Positions 13,066 to 13,377 of a stretch of DNA of 13,377 bases are shown one piece after another. The DNA comes from Pseudomonadota bacterium. GTDB taxonomy: Bacteria > CALINM01. A program made the position numbers and the translations under genes. The notes beneath the pieces were generated by a model. That model saw nothing but the letters and a program-made list of their open reading frames with translations. It made no database searches and had not been told where the DNA came from. Position 1 is the stretch's first letter; every line of letters starts with the position of its first letter. Where the stretch lies: contig JAOAGA010000049.1 in NCBI GenBank assembly GCA_026415985.1, forward strand, positions 1 to 13,377, in the 5' to 3' direction.

Positions 13066-13251
13066 ATGGAAGAGCTTTTACTTCTAATTATAGCTCTTCT
13101 TTCATTGTTTTTATTTTTTAAATTTTTAAAGTTACTGGGGAAGATTATATTTATTATCCTTTTGTTGGCAATATTTTTGTTTTACTGGTATAAAGTAAAC
13201 CCGGAAGGTTTCTTCCATTTCATCTACACTGTAAAAAAAATATGGAAATAA
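13066..13251 (+). CDS. Small hydrophobic two-helix membrane protein
   Basis: I do not recognise this 61-residue protein. It is strongly hydrophobic, with two predicted membrane helices at about 3-19 and 25-42 joined by a short Lys-containing turn (FLKLLGK). A more polar end follows (WYKVNPEGFFHFIYTVKKIWK in part). Both ends carry charges that would favour a hairpin with the termini on the same side. The ATG is one base after the fmdB stop and has no clear Shine-Dalgarno sequence; its stop overlaps the following ORF by 10 bases. The tight packing between two recognisable genes is the main evidence that it is real. Base composition (T-rich second positions) alone would also give hydrophobic chance ORFs. 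Confidence 0.6.
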   Translation: MEELLLLIIALLSLFLFFKFLKLLGKIIFIILLLAIFLFYWYKVNPEGFFHFIYTVKKIWK

Positions 13252-13377
13252 AAAAAGATCACTGTTACCCTGTAATTTTAAGTATTATTTTTTTTATTAT
13301 ATATTTATGGTCTTCTCCTCCGGGAATTGTCTTTGGTGATTCTCCTGAGCTAATACTTGCATCTTATTCCCTGGGTA
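13242..13377 (+). CDS. DUF2723-like membrane protein, N-terminal fragment (3' end outside window)
   Basis: An ORF opens at the ATG at 13242, overlapping the end of the small membrane protein by 10 bases, and stays open for all 45 codons to the window edge. It begins with a charged MEIKKDHC, then a membrane helix (about 10-23), then GIVFGDSPELILASYSLG. The segment F-G-D-S-x-E-L-x-x-A-x-Y-x-L-G matches my memory of the first extracytoplasmic loop of DUF2723 membrane proteins, which are GT-C-like putative lipid-linked sugar transferases. In these the Asp and Glu are the likely catalytic acidic pair and an HPPGYP-like motif usually follows; that part lies beyond the window. The start has no clear Shine-Dalgarno sequence and is likely coupled to the gene before it. 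Confidence 0.6.
   Translation, partial: MEIKKDHCYPVILSIIFFIIYLWSSPPGIVFGDSPELILASYSLG

Overview
The window is an AT-rich, densely packed stretch of bacterial chromosome made almost entirely of housekeeping genes. Arginine is mostly AGA/AGG, intergenic gaps are short and many genes overlap by 1 to 10 bases. The gene order tRNA, thrS, infC, rpmI, rplT, pheS, pheT, ihf, merR-like, tRNA-Pro, together with an IHF-type DNA-bending protein, suggests a Gram-negative of the Deferribacterota or an anaerobic deltaproteobacterial-type lineage. That placement is inference from synteny and base composition. I see no insertion sequence, prophage, CRISPR array, riboswitch or T-box.

Layout. Bases 1-2848 (+) hold the C-terminal half of the chromosome-condensation ATPase SMC, overlapping by 10 bases a DUF294-type nucleotidyltransferase-like protein. 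Bases 2845-5217 (-) hold a GNAT acetyltransferase with its own promoter, and a coupled pair: an XPF/ERCC4-fold nuclease downstream of a UPF0149/YecA-like protein with a C-terminal SEC-C zinc knuckle. Bases 5218-5598 are mostly non-coding, with one doubtful small ORF on the minus strand and a good plus-strand promoter candidate. Bases 5599-12701 (+) look like one long translation operon: tRNA-Val(GAC), thrS, infC, rpmI, rplT, pheS, pheT, an IHF subunit, a MerR-type regulator and tRNA-Pro(GGG). I found no terminator in it. From 12702 come a short hexamer-repeat spacer, an FmdB-type zinc-ribbon protein, a tiny two-helix membrane protein and the first codons of a DUF2723-like membrane protein that runs off the window.

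The most interesting part is the start of the translation operon. The only usable thrS start lies 11 bases after the tRNA-Val, in a U/A-only leader with no Shine-Dalgarno sequence. The encoded ThrRS lacks roughly the first 35 residues of its TGS domain. infC must start at an AUA codon, because the only codons between the in-frame thrS stop and the IF3 sequence are GGU and AUA. Its perfect Shine-Dalgarno sequence lies inside the last thrS codons, and the two genes share a reading frame separated by a single UAG. These features suggest that both genes are translationally controlled. No wholly new system is evident; the less-described items are the ERCC4/SEC-C pair, the SMC-DUF294 coupling and the thrS/infC arrangement.
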